From NCBI RefSeq assembly GCF_904849725.1, contig NC_058518.1:5538147-5602146 (forward strand): 64,000 nt of DNA, given 5' to 3'. The notes under the pieces are model-generated. The model had not been told where the DNA came from, made no database searches, and worked only from the letters and a program-made list of their open reading frames with translations. The translations under genes were made by a program, and so were the position numbers. Below are positions 1 through 12,500 of the stretch, in pieces; positions within the stretch are counted from its first letter, which is position 1; the number at the start of each line of letters is the position of its first letter. Origin of the DNA: Hordeum vulgare subsp. vulgare. Its lineage: Eukaryota > Streptophyta > Magnoliopsida > Poales > Poaceae.

Positions 1-612
1 TTTTGAAGGAATTCGAAATAGATCGGCAAAGAAGGAGTTCTTGACTGTGTTGTAAGGTGTGAATTTGAGTAAGACTCAAAACCCGATCACGGTAGAATAA
101 AGAGAACAGATGAAGGTCGTCTTCTATGCCTTAGCCGTAGACTCTAAAGTATGCCATGCTGAGTACCACACCTGATGTGTGCCTTGCAGCAAGTCTGTTA
201 AGAGGTACACAGAGTGATCCAGGATTGAATCACTGATCAGCGGTCAAAGTTATCCTTAGTAACTAAATAGACTAAGGAATTTTTCTCGATTATGGAGGTG
301 GTTAAAGAGTTCGTCGTAAAGGGTTACGTCGATGCAAGCTTTGACACTAATCCGAATAACTATGAGTAGTGAAACGGATTCATATAGTAGAGTAGATATT
401 TGGAGCATTTCCGAATAGCACGCAGTAGCAGCATTTATAAGATGACATAAAGATTTGTAAAGAACGCACGGATCTGAAAGTTTCAGAACCGTTGACTAAA
501 ACCTCTCTCACGAGCAACACGTGATCAGACCCCAGAACTATATGGGTGTTGGATTCGTTGAAATCACATGGTGATGTGAACTAGATTATTGACTCTAGTG
601 CAAGTGGGAGAC
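1..612 (+). mobile_element. 3' internal end of a decayed Copia element (truncated by the window edge)
   Basis: This segment aligns with the end of the reverse transcriptase/RNase H region of the Angela-like element at 25860-26639, for example the tracts around 303-350 and 480-612. It is riddled with stops and small indels and lacks most of the RNase H segment. It ends with a polypurine tract (AAGTGGGAGAC) directly before the LTR at 613. Its damaged sequence is nearly identical to the reverse complement of 53502-54115 in another insertion. No protein can be made from it. The element continues to the left outside the window. Confidence 0.9.
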
Positions 613-2444
613 TGTTGGAAATATGCCCTAGAGGCAATAATAGTTAGTTATTATTATATTTCTTTGTTCATGATAATCGTTTATTATCCATGCTATAATT
701 GTATTGATTGGAAACACAATACTTGTGTGGATACATAGACAAAACACTGTCCCTAGTAAGCCTCTAGTTGACTAGCTCGTTGATCAAAGATGGTCAAGGT
801 TTCCTGGCCATAGGCAAGTGTTGTTACTTGATAACGGGATCACATCATTAGGAGAATCATGTGATGTACTAGACCCAAACTAATAGACGTAGCATGTTGA
901 TCGTGTCATTTTGTTGCTACTGTTTTCTGCGTGTCAAGTATTTGTTCCTCTGACCATGAGATCATATAACTCACTGACACCGGAGGAATGCTTTGTGTGT
1001 ATCAAACGTCGCAACGTAACTGGGTGACTATAAATATGCTCTACAGGCATCTCCGAAGGTGTTCGTTGAGTTAGTATGGATCAAGACTGGGATTTGTCAC
1101 TCTGTATGACGGAGAGGTATCTCGGGGCCCACTCGGTAATACAACATCACACACAAGCCTTGCAAGCAATGTGACTTAGTGTAAGTTGCGGGATCTTGTA
1201 TTACGGAACGAGTAAAGAGACTTGCCGGTAAACGAGATTGAAATAGGTATGCGGATACTGACGATCGAATCTCGGGCAAGTAACATACCGAAGGACAAAG
1301 GGAATGACATACGGGATTATATGAATCCTTGGCACTGAGGTTCAAACGATAAGATCTTCGTAGAATATGTAGGATCCAATATGGGCATCCAGGTCCCGCT
1401 ATTGGATATTAACCGAGGAGTCTCTCGGGTCATGTCTACATAGTTCTCGAACCCGCAGGGTCTGCACACTTAAGGTTTGACGTTGTTTTATGCGTATTTG
1501 AGTTATATGGTTGGTTACCGAATGTGGTTCGGAGTCCTCGATGAGATCACGGATGTCACGAGGGTTTCCGGAATGGTCCAGAAACGAAGACTGATATATA
1601 GGATGACCTCATTTGGTTACCGGAAGGTTTTCGTGCATTACCGGAAAAGTTTCGGGCTCATCGGTAGTGTACTTGGAGTGCCGGGAGGGGTGCCGGGGAC
1701 CATCAGGAGGGGTGTCACGCCCCAAGGGGTCCCATGGGCTATGGGAAGAGATAAACCAGCCCCTAGTGGGCTGGAATAAGTTCCCACTAAGGCCCATAAG
1801 GTTTGAGAAGGAAAAAACACAAGGTGGAAAGAGTTTCCAAGTGGGAAGGTGGAATCCTACTCCAAGTAGGATTGGAGTAGGACTCCTCCACCTCCAATTT
1901 CGGCCAAACCTTTAGGTTTTGAGGCTGCCTCCTCCCCTCCCTCCCTCCTATATATAGTGGGGTTTTAGGGCTGATTTGAGACAACTTTTGCCACGGCAGC
2001 CCGACCACATACCTCCACGGTTTTACCTCTAGATGGCGTTTCTGCGGAGCTCGGGCGGAGCCCTGCTGAGATTAGATCACCACCAACCTCCGGAGCACCG
2101 TCACGCTGCCGGAGAACTCATCTACCTCTCCGTCTCTCTTGCTGGATCAAGAAGGCCGAGATCATCATCGAGCTGTACGTGTGCTGAACGCGGAGGTGCC
2201 GTCCGTTCGGCACTAGATCGGAGTGGATCGTGGGACGGATCGCGGGACGGTTCGTGGGACGGTACGCGGGGCGGATCGAGGGACATGAGTACGTTCCACT
2301 ACATCAACCGCGTTTCTTAACGCTTCTGCTGTGCGATCTACAAGGGTACGTAGATCGGAAATACCCTCTCGTAGATGGACATCACCATGATAGGTCTTCG
2401 TGCGCGTAGGAAATTTTTTGTTTCCCATGCGACGTTACCCAACA
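613..2444 (+). repeat. 3' LTR of the decayed Copia element
   Basis: The LTR starts TGTTGGAAATATGCCC and ends GTTACCCAACA, giving 1832 bp with TG...CA termini. A TATA box (TATATATA, about 1949-1956) marks the LTR promoter. Its interior and its last 50 bases match the LTRs of the reverse element at 51686-60305 better than the LTRs at 19592, 26640 and 47593, so it belongs to a distinct LTR subtype. The five bases after it (CCTCG, 2445-2449) should be the target-site duplication, but the left copy is outside the window. Small ORFs inside it, such as the antisense one at 1097-1345, recur in sister LTRs because the DNA is repeated, not because they are genes. Confidence 0.93.
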
Positions 2445-2893
2445 CCTCGTCCGCCGCCGCCGTAGACGTCCTCTGTCGCCAAGTTAGGGTGCATTGGACA
2501 CTCGAATGAATAGCCTCTCCACACACAACTTTCTGTGTTCTTCGTGCGCACCTTCCAGGGTAAATATATCCCATTTTTACAGCAAGTTAGATCTAAAATT
2601 TTACATCCTCTATGTGAAATCTGTTTCTCCTCAAGATACGATGCGCACTTGATTCCTATCACCACAATCATTGATGAACTATGCTAAGCATCTAAGTTTA
2701 TCACGAGATTCCTCAATTGTGCAAATTTTCGGATCTGTACAACTCTGGAACCCAAGAACAGTATGCTTAGGCAAATTCCTCAACCACTGGTTATATTCCT
2801 CAGACTGTCAAACTTTTTCATTTTCCTCAAATCTGAGAACGCATATGACCTCTCCAAATTCCTCGCAACCATACTCTGTTCACAGGTACACAC

Positions 2894-5800
2894 ATGTCAG
2901 CTGATGAATCACTCGGTTCTCATCACATTAACTCATTTGCAGCGTTTCTGGAAGAAACTCTTCAAGGCTCATCAGAATCCTCAAGAGTTCAAAATCATCA
3001 GCAAAATCCTCAACTGAAGAAAATGGAGGAAGACAAAAAACAGAAGGGAGGAAAGAAGCTTGAGAAAAATACAGCTGTTGATATCCCTGAGGACATTTAC
3101 TTGGACTATTGCACGCCTGATGAACATGAGACAATGGCCAAGAGAAAGATACGGCTGCAGAAGATTGAACGCCGATGGGCAAAGGAATGGAACGAGTACA
3201 GGTTTGTGACTCCCAAATATGCGAAGAAATTCGCTTTGAAGCCTCCTAGCAGAAGGGCCCCACTTGAGGATCATCAAGTAGCACATCCATCAAGCCTCAA
3301 GACCATTGATGACTATCCAGATGAAAAGGAAAAGCATGGCTAAGCTCAAGAAGCAGGCAGAAGCTGCAGTGAGGAAATTTAATGAATCCTCAGATGCTGC
3401 CTCCGGTGCTGCTAATTCCTCAGCTGCATAAACTGAGGCTCAGAAATTCCTCAAATGCAGTCTGTGCCATCAAAGCCAAGGGCTCCAAAGCCTCAAGAGA
3501 AGTCTGTTCAGGCTTCTGTCACAAAACCCTCAGCACCAAAACCCTCATTACCAAAACCTTCAACACCAAAACCATCAGCGCCAAAACCCTCAGTACCAAT
3601 CTCCTCAGCACAAAAATCCTCAGCTCCACCTCCAAAGCCTCAAGAGAGACCAGTACAGAAGCAAGTCGTGAAGCCAATGACCGCCAACTCCAGCTCCTCA
3701 CTCCCAGCTGCAACTAGCTCGGAGGCAAAGTCTTCAACACCTCCTGCGAAGACTTTGGCAACTGCTGAACGTGCACCTCTGCCCAGCCCCAGCAAAATCA
3801 TCGCAGTCCCTTCTGCATCAGAGGGAAGTGATGAATATGATGATGAAACCCTGCAAGCCATCATCAGAAACAAGCAAGAAAGAGTAGCTCAAGCATCAGG
3901 CAGTGCTATTCCTCTGGCCATGGACCCCAAGGTCCTCCTTGGCTACATCAATATCTGGTATGAGGATCCAAACACCCCTATTGATGATTTGAAGCTTCCC
4001 CTTGGCATCAACCACATGGTGGCCACCTTCATAAATGAAGCCAAGTGGAAAGAACAGCAGGCCAGGCAGGCAAAGGTTGCAAAGATAAAAAGGAGAAATT
4101 CCTCAGGCAGAATCTTCTCAAACTGACTCCTGATGTACTGGTGACTAGACAGGCAGAGCTACAGAAATTGACTGACAAGTACACCAAGCTGTCAGATCGC
4201 AAAAGCCTCAAGAGCAATTTCATCAAGCTGGCCACTAGTGCTGTTGATGACTACAACAAGAGAACTGCACCCCCAGCACCAACCCCTCATCCCTTAGTTG
4301 AGGAGCCAGCAGATGAATCTCCTCAGGAGGAGGAAACTCCTCAAGCTGAGGAAGTACACCAAGAGCGCCGTGTTGATGAACCGACCATTGAAGAAATCAT
4401 CACGGAAACTCCAATTGATGAACTTGCTGCCACTGATGAGACTGCTCCTGATCCAGCTGCTTCATCAAAGCAGGCTGATGACTCTGTTCCAGCTGGTTCC
4501 TCAATACCAACTGAAGAAACTGAAGAGAGAACACCTTCACCAAAAGCTTCAAAGGTGAAGAAGATAATTCCGTCTGCACCAGACGTGAAGAAAACAAAGG
4601 CTGCTGAAAAGGAAGCCAAGAAGAGAAAAGCCTCCTCAGCAGTAGATGAAACAGAGGCAAAGCGCCTCAAGGAAATTGAAGAAACTGCTCCTATGGACCC
4701 GGTGCCTCTCAATGTCGCCCCTTCCTATGAGATGGTCGTCATTGATGACCCAGCTACGACGAGAAATGAGGAAATGAAGGATGTCGCTCCTGAGGAACAC
4801 ACTGATGAGGAAATTCAGATTGACGACAGTCCTCAACCTCATATTCCTCAGACAGAAACTGCTCAAGCATCAGCTGCACCAGCTGATGAAACTGCTTTTG
4901 CCACAGAACCAGCTAAGGAAAAAAAAACTGAAAATCCTCAAGCTAAAGAAATCCAAAACTCTGAGCAAAATCCTCAAGATGAGGAACAGGCTGATCAGCC
5001 TCCTCCAATTGAGAAAGAAGCAGAAATTCTTCAGCCTGAAGCTCAGTCAGAGAAAGCACCATCTCCTCAGCATGAAGTACCAGCTGATGAAATTCCTCAC
5101 CTTGAGGAAAATGCTGAAGAAAATGCACTCGTTGTGCTCAACCCGAGACTGCTATTGTTGTTCCCCCCCTACAGCAAAATCTTCAGCCAGTTTAGCGTCA
5201 GCCATTCTCCAAGCGTCCAAAGTTTCAGAAAGAAAATTTCTTTGAGGAACGCATGTACTTCATCGGAGAGAACCCTTATGACAAGCCTGAAATGAGGCAT
5301 CTGAAGTTTTGGACAAGGACTCAGATGAACTACTATGCCTCTGTGCTCTGTGGACGCAACAAGATTTTCCAGCACAGGCACATTCCTCATGTTGAGCTTG
5401 AAGCAATACCTTGCCTAGAGCCAGTCCTCAGTGTACTCCACGATGCAGGTTTGCTCCCAATGTGCTCAGACATATCAGACTGGAACAACGAGCTTATTCT
5501 TCAGTTCTATGCCACTCTTCACATATATGGCAACCCTCAAGACATTAACACATGGGTGTTTGATTGGATGACCCAAAACACTCACTACAAGGCTCCTGCT
5601 TCTGAACTCCTCAGAGAACTGCCCGTACCAATTCCCTCAGATGGGGCAGTGAAACTTTATGGTGAGCGTGAGCTGCCAAATGGAATGATGGAAGTCCTCA
5701 TGAATCCTTTGGCTGCAGGCAAATCTTCAAGAACAACCTTCCTCGTCCACGAGCTCAAGTACACACCCCGGTCTGTATACAGAATCCTCTGTAGTGTGCT

Positions 5801-6614
5801 CGCACCGATCAAAGGCCATGACGATGAAGAAGATGTTGTAGGCTTCAAGAAGAATATCCTCTTCAACATCATTCACGGTATTCCTATCAATATCCATGAT
5901 TTCTTCTGAAGGACTTTGGTCGACAATGCCATGTGCCCCTTTGATCACAAGATATATGCCCCGTGGATTATGAGATTCATCAGGACAAGGACAGGCATCA
6001 ACTTTCACGCTGATTGTCAAAACCATGTTGGTTATATGCCTCCTATCCGAGTCAACAAGAAGACTTTCGAGCCCATTGAAGGAAAAGGAAAATCTGTGAT
6101 TGAAGAAGGCAGCAGGCCCCTTGATGGCCAGTTCAGAGAGCCAGAAGCTTATTCTTCATGGGACGATACTGAGACTCGTCCAGCAAGCCCAGTTCCTCCT
6201 CGCGTGCTGAATACCAGAGAGCTCCTCCTCAGTCTTCACTAGAAGGTGGATCGCAACCACAAATGGGTCAAACGCCAGTTTGGTGCCATTGTGAAAACCC
6301 TCACTGAAACACAGAACTCTGTGAAGATTAACCATCACTATCTGCATGAGGTTTTCGATCGCACCTGAGCTACACTTGCACATCTGAAGACTCAGACTGA
6401 GCTTGAAGAAATGAACTTTGAGCGAGATTTTGACTGGTCGTGGCCTCCCAAGAAGAAGTTCAGGCCCATTCCAGTGCCAGACCTTGAAGACAGCTCATTT
6501 TCTTCATTCCGCATTGCTGAATCTGATGAAGAACAACTCGACACTGCAACCGGCCCCAGGAAGAAGACTACTCCCAAGAAGCATCATGACTCTTCCTCGA
6601 CCGCCAAGAAATGA
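2894..6614 (+). pseudogene. Broken long ORF of the unclassified LTR element (plant retrotransposon protein of unknown function)
   Basis: The ORF reads from the ATG at 2894 to the stop at 6612-6614 only if several lesions are ignored. Frame changes occur near 3335, 3430, 4085 and 5245, and in-frame stops at 5907-5909, 6240-6242 and about 6366. Its parts in order are a lysine-rich N-terminus, a Lys-Pro-Ser-Ala-Pro repeat stretch (about 3525-3630), an acidic Glu/Pro/Ala-rich middle (about 4280-5130) containing basic KKRK-type patches, and a globular part (about 5245-6110) rich in Trp, Tyr and His. The last part resembles what I recall as the putative plant transposon protein domain (Pfam PF20167). 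That match is from memory and untested. No catalytic motif is visible. It probably served as an accessory or structural protein, but the role is unknown. Confidence 0.6.
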
Positions 6615-7137
6615 AGTCTTCACGGGCGTTAGTCCTCAGTTTGTCCCTTTTTGTCACTTGATGACAAAGGGGGAGAAACTCGAGAGTTAGTCTTCAAGCG
6701 GGATATTTTTGGGGCTTATAAACTATATATAAGTTACAAACTCTTGGCTCTTCTGAAGTTTTATGTAATGAGTTGTAACTTAAGCCCGATGGTACTCTGA
6801 CGCTTTTGAACGTTTTTCTTCGCATGCTTATTCCTCAAGTTTTAATGCACGCATGCTGGAATTCGTCAGATACCATTTGTCATCATGCATCTTCATTTTC
6901 TTCATATGATATGTTATATGTATGCATGATTTACAAGACTCAGGGGGAGATCTCCATGATATAAATCATCAATGTGCATTTGCTGTGAAAAGCAAAATCC
7001 TCAAGATATGCACATCTTCAGGGGGAGTCTCTCTGAATCTTGTTTTCAAATTCCTCAAATGAGTATTTACACTTCATATTTTTATTCCCTGTTGAAGACT
7101 TAACCTAATTGTCATCAACCACCAAAAAGGGGGAGAT

Positions 7138-8533
7138 TGTAAGTGCATCTAGTGCCCGTTAGTGATTTTGGTGGTTTGAAGACTTATAGGTTAAGTATCT
7201 AATGTGTTTGTGAGTGTACACATGATCTATAAGTCATTGAGGAGTTTGAGATATTTGAAGAATATCGACCCCTAAAAATATATGTCTTCAGTTGAAGAAA
7301 TTGGTCTGAAGCTGAAGAAATGAATCGCGAGGATTCTGAGATGAAATTGACATTCCTCATGAAGATACTGATATTGAGAAGTCCGGTGGTTCCTGAAGAA
7401 AATCATTCTGAAGAATTTGAAGCATGAAGATTTACACTTTCTGTTTTACTTTCTTCGCATTTGAGTAATAGGAACACCGTACTGTTAAAGGGGGTCGAAG
7501 TTACACTATGGAATGAATTTCCTCATGATGCTCAACCCAAGCCTAATCCTACCAAAAGCCTCAAGTGAGGAATACGAGTGACATGAGGACTCTCACAGTT
7601 GAGGGTTCCGACTGTTTCGATAACCACGCCAAGTCATTGGTCTTATCCACTCCAACGGTCATATTATTTAAGGGCATTAGTGTCAAATCATGTCGGGATG
7701 CTCCCAGGCTATAAATAGCCACCCCCCACAACCACTAGCTGGTTGGCTGCTCCGTTAGAAACTGACACTTGTCATAAGAGCTTTCGAGAGTAATTCATAA
7801 GTGAGGAAATACACCACCCACCGAAACCACAAACCAAACCTAGTGATTGAGCATCACTGAAGAAGTTGTTCCTGTGTGGGACTGAAGCCTTTTACCTTTG
7901 AGGACTGTGCATCCTCCAGACGGTTAGGCGTCATGGTCTAGAGCTTTCCAGCAGTCAATTGTGGATCGCCGGGTGACCAAGTTTGTGAGAGTTTGGAAGT
8001 CTGCCCTGAAGACTTACCACGAGTGTTGGGCGAGGACTGTGTGTCCTTAGCTCAAGGAGAATATGGTAGGGACTGTGTGTCCCGGGACTGGGTGTCCTTT
8101 GGTTTCAATACCAAGCCGCTCCAAACCAGATGTACAACTGTCACAGCAGTTGGAACTGGGTCATCAACAACTGTCTTCACAAAGAAACGGGTTCTAATTC
8201 CTCAACTCTTTACTTTCCTTGTATTGTGTGTTGATGACTTTCACTGTGACTGTTTGAAGAATTTGCTGAAGACTTTCTCTGAATTTCCTCAACCCCAAAT
8301 TCTTCACGATAGTTAATCATCATCTGTATTCTGCGTGCCTGCGTACTGTGCAATCTGTTTTCACATTGTTCACTCTGAAATACTGCTGTTGTGAACGTTT
8401 GCACGTCTGATCATTTACTGTTTCCGCTGTAAGTTAGTCATCAGTGAGGAATTTCCTCAAAAGGAATTTCCTCAGTGATGAAATTCTAAAGATCTCCTAT
8501 TCACCCCCCTCTAGTCGATATAACGCACTTTCA
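7138..8533 (+). repeat. 3' LTR of the unclassified element
   Basis: The 1396 bp LTR starts TGTAAGTGC and ends GCACTTTCA, so the ends form an imperfect 9-bp inverted repeat. It is preceded by the polypurine tract AAAAAGGGGGAGAT (7124-7137). A TATA-like tract (CTATAAATAG, about 7709-7718) could be the promoter. The small ORF at 7993-8316 lies wholly inside the LTR and I do not treat it as a gene. The sequence after 8533 is low-copy in appearance. Confidence 0.85.
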
Positions 8534-8748
8534 GTACGACAGAAACACTCCGTCCTTTAATAGTAGGTAGAGATTGGTTGTGATCCGACCTTTTATCGAG
8601 TGTTTTTTCCCACGCACTTGGCAAACGGAGCTTTTGCCTAGTGCATCCCAAAACACATGTTGTTAACCATGGAAATGACATGGAAATATTCACTGCAAAA
8701 ATTATAACATGATTTAAGATCTATAAAATCTTCACATACAACATTTTA
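8534..8748. other. Spacer between the LTR and the MITE
   Basis: There is no ORF or recognisable element. This is the first stretch of the low-copy island around the LRX gene. Confidence 0.5.
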
Positions 8749-8840
8749 CTCGCTCTGTCCCGAAATAAGTGTCTCAATTTAGTGCAATTTTGTACTAGAG
8801 ATAGTACAAAGTTGAGACATTTATATTGAGACGAAGTAAG
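8749..8840. mobile_element. Stowaway-type (Tc1/Mariner) MITE
   Basis: This is a 92-bp element flanked by TA dinucleotides (8747-8748 and 8841-8842). It begins CTCGCTCTGTCCCGAAATAAG and ends with a degenerate inverted copy (GAGACGAAGTAAG). The middle contains the inverted pair TTGTACTA/TAGTACAA typical of Triticeae Stowaway families. Such elements have no coding capacity and are moved by Mariner transposases. It lies about 740 bp downstream of the LRX stop codon, a common MITE position near genes. Confidence 0.85.
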
Positions 8841-8842
8841 TA

Positions 8843-9579
8843 TTTTCCATCACGTATAGAATTACTACAGAAACTTATTATTTGCAATCGCAAAATGAGA
8901 ATGACTACAAATCCAGGAGTATGTTTCTCCTATACATTTTCAATATATTGAACATGACACCCTCACATGGGCGAGGACCATTGTGCTAGTTCCATCAAAC
9001 ATTACATGCTAGTTCTATCAAACATATAATTGCATAATATATCTATCAATCCTAGTTATCTTGTTAAACCCTTGCTATATAATTTCCAAATTGATCATTT
9101 GAAGTGATATTGATGATGCGAATCAACACGATGTCATGTGAAAAAACCATGTATTGTGCTTTTTGTAGACAGATAAGTAGATAGATAAACCAAAACACAT
9201 TTAACTGTGTATTTATCCTTCAATCTCATACACTTGTCTTGCTCATAAAACAAAGAAATACATTTGTCCTAGAGGGAAAAGCAGAACACATGGCATCATG
9301 GATCACATTTCCAAAAAAAAAGTTGCTTGATGCTTTAATAAAATTGCCCATCTCCAAAAACAAAAAAAGGCATCATAGATCACATCTATTTCCATTTCAT
9401 ACACTTTGCCATCTCACTTAGTTTGCACATACATACGCGCAGACATACCCATAATTAATAATAAGTCACGCCGCATGCATGCACGTGCCAAATTATTGAG
9501 GTACATGTGTGCATGTGCACGTGATGTTGTGTTAAACCATAGTTGGTCGCTCCTCGTCGATGTTTCGATGATGCCATGC
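8843..9579. other. 3' flank of the LRX gene, no gene seen
   Basis: AT-rich sequence with short ORFs only. It should contain the 3' UTR and polyadenylation region of the minus-strand LRX gene, but I see no canonical AATAAA on the minus strand close to the stop codon. Confidence 0.4.
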
Positions 9580-12500
9580 TTAATATCCTTGGAACTGGGG
9601 AGGTGGTGGTGACGCGTATTTCGCCGACACGACCGGCGGCATGATGAACTCGTCGAACTTCGGGGGAGGAAGAGATTCCGACGGAGGTGGTTGTGGCTCT
9701 TCTTTGACCGGTGGTGGAGTGGATTTTGCTGGAGGAGGCAACAACACTGGTGCCGGTGGCGGTGAGCTGACTGGGGCCGGTGGTGGAGGAGACTTGACTG
9801 GAGGCGGCGGTGAGCTAACTGGGGCGGGAGGTGGTGGAGATTTCACCGGAGGAGGTGGTGAGCTCACCGGTGCGGGTGGAGGCTTCACCGGTACCGGTGG
9901 TGGTGAATAGACTGGTGCTGGTGGAGGAGGAGACTTGACTGGAGGTGGCGGCGAGCTAACTGGAGCGGGTGGTGGTGGAGATTTCACTGGAGCCGGTGGA
10001 GGCTTCACCGGTGCCGGTGGTGGAAGTACCTTAACCGGCGTTGGTGGTGGAAGTACCTTAACCGGAGCTGGTGGAGGAAGCACCTTCTCGGGTGCGGGTG
10101 GTGGTGGAGATTTCACTGGAGGAGGTGGTGAGCTCACCGGAGCCGGTGGAGGCTTCACCGGTGCCGGTGGTGGAAGCACCTTCTCCGGTGCCGGTGGTGG
10201 AAGTACCTTAACCGGCGTTGGTGGTGGAAGTACCTTAACCGGAGCTGGTGGAGGAAGCACCTTCTCAGGTGCGGGTGGTGGTGGAGATTTCACTGGAGGA
10301 GGTGGTGAGCTCACCGGAGCCGGTGGAGGCTTCACTGGTGCCGGTGGTGGAAGCACCTTCTCTGGTGCGGGTGGTGGAAGTACCTTAACCGGCGTTGGTG
10401 GTGGTAGTACCTTCTCGGGTGCGGGTGGCGGAAGTACCTTAACCGGCGCTGGTGCTGGTGAGCTCACTGGAGCTGGTGGAGGCTTCACCGGTACTGGTGG
10501 TGGTGAGCTGACTGGTGCTGGCGGTGGTGGGGACTTCACAGGAGGTGGCGGTGAGCTCACGGGAGCCGGTGGTGGTAATGATTTCTCAGGCGTATGTTCT
10601 TTTGGTGGAGATGACTTCACCGGTGGTGGCAGTGATTCAGTATGTTTTGCTGGTGGTTCATACTCCTCTACCGGAGGCGAAGGAGTCTTTGCCGGAGTTG
10701 GTGGTGGCATTGCCTTTTCTTTAGGTGGGATCACCGGTGTTTCGGTTGGCGGAGCCTTCTTCGGTGCGGGTGGTGGAGAGTAGACCGGTGCGGGTGGCGG
10801 AGGTGATTTCACTGGAGGTGGTGGGGAGCTCACTGGCGCAGGCGGGGGAGGAGATTTCACCGGGGGTGGTGGGGAGTAGACCGGTGCGGGTGGGGGAGGA
10901 GACTTAACCGGAGGTGGCGGAGAGCTCACCGGTGCCGGTGGTGGGGGAGATTTCACCGGGGGTGGTGGAGAGTAGACCGGTGCGGGTGGGGGAGGAGACT
11001 TCACCGGAGGTGGTGGGGAGCTCACCGGTGCGGGCGGGGGTGGAGACTTGACGGGAGGTGGTGGAGAGCTCACCGGTGCCGGCGGGGGTGGAGATTTCAC
11101 AGGGGGTGGCGGAAGCACCTTCACCGGTGCCGGTGGTGGAAGAACCTTTTTCTCTGGCGCGGGCGGCGGAAGCACCTTAACCGACGGCGGTGGCGGAAGC
11201 ACCCTATACTCAGGTGCGGGTGGCGGAAGCACCTTTTCGGGTGCGGGCGGCGGAAGCACCTTAACCGGCGCTGGTGGCGGAAGCACCTTAACCGGCGCTG
11301 GTGGCGGAAGCACCTTTTCGGGTGCGGGCGGCGGAAGCACCTTCACCGGTGCTGGTGGCGGAAGCACCTTCTCGGGCGCGGGCGGCGGAAGCACCTTAAC
11401 CGGCGCTGGTGGTGGAAGCACCTTCTCGGGTGCGGGCGGCGGAAGCACCTTAACCGGCGCTGGTGGTGGTAGCACCTTCTCGGACGCGGGCGGCGGAAGC
11501 ACCTTGACCGGCGCTGGTGGTGGTAGCACCTTCTCGGACGCGGGCGGCGGAAGCACCTTGACGGGCGCTGGTGGTGGAAGCACCTTGACCGGAGGTGTGT
11601 ACTCTTCGGACGGAGGCGCCCTATTGCGTTCAGGTGTCAACGGGAGCCAGCCGGAACTCGGAGGTGGCGGAGCGGAAGCATACTCTTCCTTGGGTGGCGG
11701 AGCGGAAGCATACTCTTCCTTGGGTGGCGGAGCGGAAGCATACTCTTCCTTGGGTGGCGGCGGCGGCGACCCCCTTGCCGGCCCAACAATCGGTGGCAGA
11801 ACGGACGGCTCGGGTGCTGCTACCGGGTACGATGGCTTTACGGGCCCAATTATCGGCGGCATGGCCGCTTCCTCCGGCGGCGATGCCTTGGCGGGCGTCG
11901 TGTACCCGGCACACGTGTGGGTGCTGCAGTCGACGGGGCGCGCGAGCACGGGCGCGCACTGGAGCGCGGTCTTCTGCGCTGGCCGGAGCGTGCCGAGGCA
12001 GTTGTTTGCGTCGTCGAGGTTCACCTCCGACTTGTCGGAGGGCATGCATGGCGCGGACTCGGACTCGAAGAAGTTGGAGGCGAAGCTGAAGTTGACGAGC
12101 GCGGGGAGCTCGCAGATTGCCTCGTGCACGACGCCGGTCAAGACGTTCCTGGAGACGTCGAGCTGCTCGATCTTGCTGCAGCCTGAGAGCTCCTTGGGAA
12201 GGGACCCGACGAGGCCGTTGCCGCTGACGTCGACGACGGTGGTGTTCTTGAGCATGCCGATCTCGAGCGGCATGCAGCCGTCGAGGGTGTTGTTGAGGAA
12301 GATGATCTCGTCGAGCGTCTTGGCCATGCGGCCGATGCTCTTGGGGATGCACCCCACGAACTTGTTGTTGGCGAAGACGATGACGGAGGCGGTGGAGTTG
12401 CCGATGTTCTCCGGGATGGGGCCGACGAAGCGGTTGCTGTTGACGAAGATGGCGTCGTACTCCTTGTCGAAGAGCGCCGGCGGGAGTTCGCCCTCGAACT

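Larger units (their letters stand above)
2445..8533 (+). mobile_element. Unclassified LTR retrotransposon, 3' part, interrupted on its left by the Copia element
   Basis: This is the internal region (2445-7137) and 3' LTR (7138-8533) of an LTR element whose left part lies beyond the Copia insertion. It carries one long broken ORF (2894-6614) with no gag zinc knuckle, protease, integrase or reverse transcriptase that I can see. 2445-2893 is AT-rich leader without a convincing ORF. 6615-7137 is non-coding and has several GGGGGAG tracts (about 6669, 6943, 7021 and 7129), the last being the polypurine tract next to the LTR. The element therefore looks non-autonomous. Its family is not known to me. 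Confidence 0.8.

Noticed and set aside
1097..1345. Conserved 82-residue ORF, recurring at 52768-53016 and 59572-59820
   Set aside because: It lies antisense inside LTRs. It recurs because the LTRs are copies of one another, and the equivalent region of the other LTR subtype has a different ORF.
11671..11760. Three identical 30-bp repeats as a CRISPR-like array
   Set aside because: Direct repeats without spacers, inside a plant coding sequence.
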